Positions 45,295 to 47,391 of a stretch of 47,391 bases of DNA are shown piece after piece (within the stretch, counting starts at the first letter, position 1; the number at the start of each line of letters is the position of its first letter). The notes beneath the pieces were generated by a model. That model saw only the letters and a list, made by a program, of their open reading frames with translations, had not been told where the DNA came from and searched no databases. Source of the stretch: a virus; the IMG/VR virus record IMGVR_UViG_3300025949_000037, positions 1 to 47,391 of that record. The stretch is one strand, 5' to 3'. Position numbers and translations under genes: made by a program.

Positions 45295-46734
45295 GTGCTA
45301 CATGGACTGTACACCGGCTATCTAACACTGCCGCACGGCATGGCCGGGCGCACATTGCTCGGTCGGAAGACTACGCGCGTGGTCGGCTCTGTTCCTGTGG
45401 GCGCTGATTCCCTCGTACCGCGCCTCACACCGACGCCCTCCGCGAACGACGTGCTTATTACGAGCATGCAAGCTGCACCGGGTAACTATGACCTGCGTGT
45501 AGACCAAAACGGTGTCTACGAGTACAACGCGTTCAAAGACGGTTCCCGCCAAACAGTTACTGTTGATGCCTACTATGTGGGCACTCGCACATTAGCGGGT
45601 GAGGGCACGCTGACAATTAACGATCTACCGCCCCAGCCGGCCGGGGGCCAGGGCACTACGTTCTTTCCTAATACAGTCTTTACGCTCAACCAAACGGTAG
45701 ACATTCAACTTGTGGCTGTGGATCCGGATGGGGATTTAGTCACGTTTGCTATCCATTCCGGTGCACTACCTCCCGGCTTGACCATGACGAGCGCAGGGCA
45801 TGTTACGGGCAGCACGAGTGCGTTTGGAACCTTTGGTTTTGTAACTCGAATTAGTGACCCGTTTGGCTCGTTCACAGACATTGTAGATACGATCTCGGTA
45901 GCGAACGCGCTACCGAATTTTGTTGGGCAGTTGTTGAGTGTCGCTAGCCCTCAAGTAGCAGCACTCGGTTTATCGATCTCTACCAACACGTTGCCGTCGG
46001 CGCAGCTCATCAACACGATTTTGGCGCAATTCCCTATTGCAGGTACCAACCTTGTTGTAGGTAGCACGATTACCTTTACGTTGTCTGACGGTAGTTTGTC
46101 GGTAGGTAATCCAAGTGTATTCCCACAGAACATTAAGGGGTTGACGTGGGAGGGGGCGCGTAGCTACGTGTGGCGCACGACAGTGCAAAAGGCGGTCACC
46201 GGCAAAACCTCGACCTTGTCCTACTCGCAGTACCCGATTGTGGAGTGGGAGTTGAATTATGAGTTGTTGGACCGGGCTGCGGCAATTGACGATTTGCGTA
46301 AGATTGTAGGCTTGTTTAACCAAATGCAAGGACAAACGAATACGTTCTTGTATGAGGACAGCGCTTTTAATTCTGTCACCGCGTACCCGTTTGGAACAGG
46401 TGACGGCATTACTCGCACATTCCAGCTCATTGCTGGCAATAACAACGTAGACGGCCCATTCGGGTTTGAGATCGTACAAGCCGTACAACCCACTCCCGCG
46501 ATCCAGATCTACGACAACGGTGTGCTCGTCAGCTCCGCAAACTATTCGGTAGGTCCGACGGGCATCGTCACTTTCCCCTCTCCCGGTTCGCCGCCGGCCA
46601 GTGGGCATACGCTGACGTGGACCGGAAAATTCTATTACAACTGTCGGTTTGATGAGGATATCAGCGCACCTGAACAGTTCATGTCAACATTCTGGAGTCT
46701 ACAGGCGCTTAAATTCCATAGCGTGATACTATGA
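45295..46734 (+). CDS. Fusion: Ig-like and PASTA-like modules plus DUF2460 domain, copy 2
   Basis: Residues 1-110 and 120-205 are Ig-like domains (the second containing SGALPPGLTMTSAGHVTGST, the putative Ig/He_PIG signature). Residues about 206-270 match a PASTA module (LPNFVGQLLSVASPQVAALG, then AGTNLVVGSTITFTLSDGS). From residue 275 the sequence is DUF2460 again: YPIVEWELNYELLDRAAAID, LFNQMQGQTNTFLYEDSAFN, FYYNCRFDEDISAPEQFMST. The DUF2460 domain pairs with copy 1 at 39921. The fusion puts adhesive modules onto a second tail-tip subunit. Start GTG 45295 after AAGGACG. Confidence 0.8.
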   Translation: MLHGLYTGYLTLPHGMAGRTLLGRKTTRVVGSVPVGADSLVPRLTPTPSANDVLITSMQAAPGNYDLRVDQNGVYEYNAFKDGSRQTVTVDAYYVGTRTLAGEGTLTINDLPPQPAGGQGTTFFPNTVFTLNQTVDIQLVAVDPDGDLVTFAIHSGALPPGLTMTSAGHVTGSTSAFGTFGFVTRISDPFGSFTDIVDTISVANALPNFVGQLLSVASPQVAALGLSISTNTLPSAQLINTILAQFPIAGTNLVVGSTITFTLSDGSLSVGNPSVFPQNIKGLTWEGARSYVWRTTVQKAVTGKTSTLSYSQYPIVEWELNYELLDRAAAIDDLRKIVGLFNQMQGQTNTFLYEDSAFNSVTAYPFGTGDGITRTFQLIAGNNNVDGPFGFEIVQAVQPTPAIQIYDNGVLVSSANYSVGPTGIVTFPSPGSPPASGHTLTWTGKFYYNCRFDEDISAPEQFMSTFWSLQALKFHSVIL

Positions 46735-47391
46735 AGCAAGCCTCTGTTGCAGCAAGGGAAATACTGGACGCGGGTCAGTACAAGCGGGCAGACCTGTACA
46801 CCATTACGCTGGCAGGCGGTAAGCAGGTGTACTACTTCACCTCAACACAGTTGCCAATGCCCTTTGGCAATCAACTATACCAAACCGGGCTTACTATTAC
46901 GCGCGGTGCGACGACACAGAGTTTGGGACTACAGGTGCAGTCGGTTGATATTACGTTTTCCCCGCAAGCAGACTCGCCGGTGGCCCCGGTGTTGCTTGGA
47001 GGATTTCCGTTTCTACAGGCCTGCAAAGAACGCGTCCTCGACGGCGCGCGCATTACCTGGTCTAAGATGTTTCTTAACGACTTCAAGGACACGACACCGG
47101 GTGCAACGCCGTGGTTCCAGGGGCGCGTTAATAAGATAACAATCGATCGTTTCTCAGCTGTTGTCACGGTCAATTCCGATATCGAGATGTTGAACGTGCA
47201 AATGCCGCCCAACATCCTTGCTCCTGGATGTATTCACACGCTGTTTGATCCGGGGTGTGGATTATCGCCGGCTAATTACACCAATGTAGACGTTGTGCTC
47301 GCCGGTTCCGATACGTTGCATGTAGTTACCAACATCAGTACGCAGCCGGACGATTACTTCACCCTCGGGCGTATTACGTTTACGACCGGTG
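46731..47391 (+). CDS. DUF2163/BR0599 tail-tip protein (truncated by window end)
   Basis: ATGA-coupled to the DUF2460 fusion, it encodes the start of a DUF2163/BR0599 protein: YKRADLYTITLAGGKQVYYF and TSTQLPMPFGN, then the signature CIHTLFDPGCGLSPANYT (C-x-H-x-L-(Y/F)-D-x-x-C-G-L). The frame stays open to 47391 and the C-terminus lies beyond the window. These proteins follow DUF2460 in many siphovirus tail modules and form part of the baseplate hub. Confidence 0.85.
   Translation, partial: MKQASVAAREILDAGQYKRADLYTITLAGGKQVYYFTSTQLPMPFGNQLYQTGLTITRGATTQSLGLQVQSVDITFSPQADSPVAPVLLGGFPFLQACKERVLDGARITWSKMFLNDFKDTTPGATPWFQGRVNKITIDRFSAVVTVNSDIEMLNVQMPPNILAPGCIHTLFDPGCGLSPANYTNVDVVLAGSDTLHVVTNISTQPDDYFTLGRITFTTG

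Overview
The window is a 47.4 kb stretch of a tailed double-stranded DNA phage (Caudoviricetes) with siphovirus-type morphogenesis genes. Every supported gene is on the + strand. The bacterial host is probably a Gram-negative proteobacterium. The evidence for that is lipoprotein and Tat-type signal sequences, a PagL-like outer-membrane lipid A deacylase, a FecI-like ECF sigma factor, sigma70-type promoters, and small gene families that I associate with proteobacterial phages. No integrase, repressor, polymerase, holin or endolysin is visible, so lifestyle and replication cannot be read from this window. The last gene runs off the right end, so the genome continues.

Layout. (1) 1-8.1 kb: a leader with strong inverted repeats, then about 20 small, tightly packed, often overlapping genes. 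They are served by a repeated sigma70-type promoter (about 1-23, 1621-1649, 2686-2714) and end with an ECF sigma factor (6783-7280) and several mini zinc-ribbon or membrane proteins. (2) 8.2-11.2 kb: DNA packaging, with a terminase small-subunit candidate and the terminase large subunit. (3) 11.2-18.9 kb: an accessory block of about 20 short phage ORFans plus a J-domain protein and a methyltransferase/DUF115-like fusion. (4) 18.9-24.3 kb: virion-surface-type proteins, including a 783-aa protein with 24 repeats of about 22 aa, and a PagL-like lipid A deacylase. (5) 24.3-34.4 kb: head module with portal, a 1150-aa MuF/InPase/ADP-ribosyltransferase polyprotein, a possible cognate immunity gene, HK97-type protease, scaffold-like protein, a major capsid protein carrying an Ig-like insertion, and an unusual terminator/pseudoknot element. 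(6) 34.4-39.9 kb: head-tail connector, tail completion, tail tube, frameshifted tail-assembly chaperones, and a tape measure interrupted by a frame change. (7) 39.9-47.4 kb: baseplate and fibre module with two DUF2460 copies flanking three adhesin/fibre genes, one a glycosidase-like spike, then a truncated DUF2163/BR0599 gene.

How the parts fit. Host-type promoters probably drive the left-hand genes. The encoded ECF sigma factor sits just before the packaging and structural genes and could redirect host RNA polymerase to them. The terminase fills a capsid made from portal, protease, scaffold and capsid protein. The MuF-linked ADP-ribosyltransferase may be packaged in the virion and injected. 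The fibre genes and the PagL-like enzyme suggest extensive interaction with host surface glycans and lipopolysaccharide.

Limits: domain names come from reading motifs by eye, without database searches. Many small genes have no assignable function.
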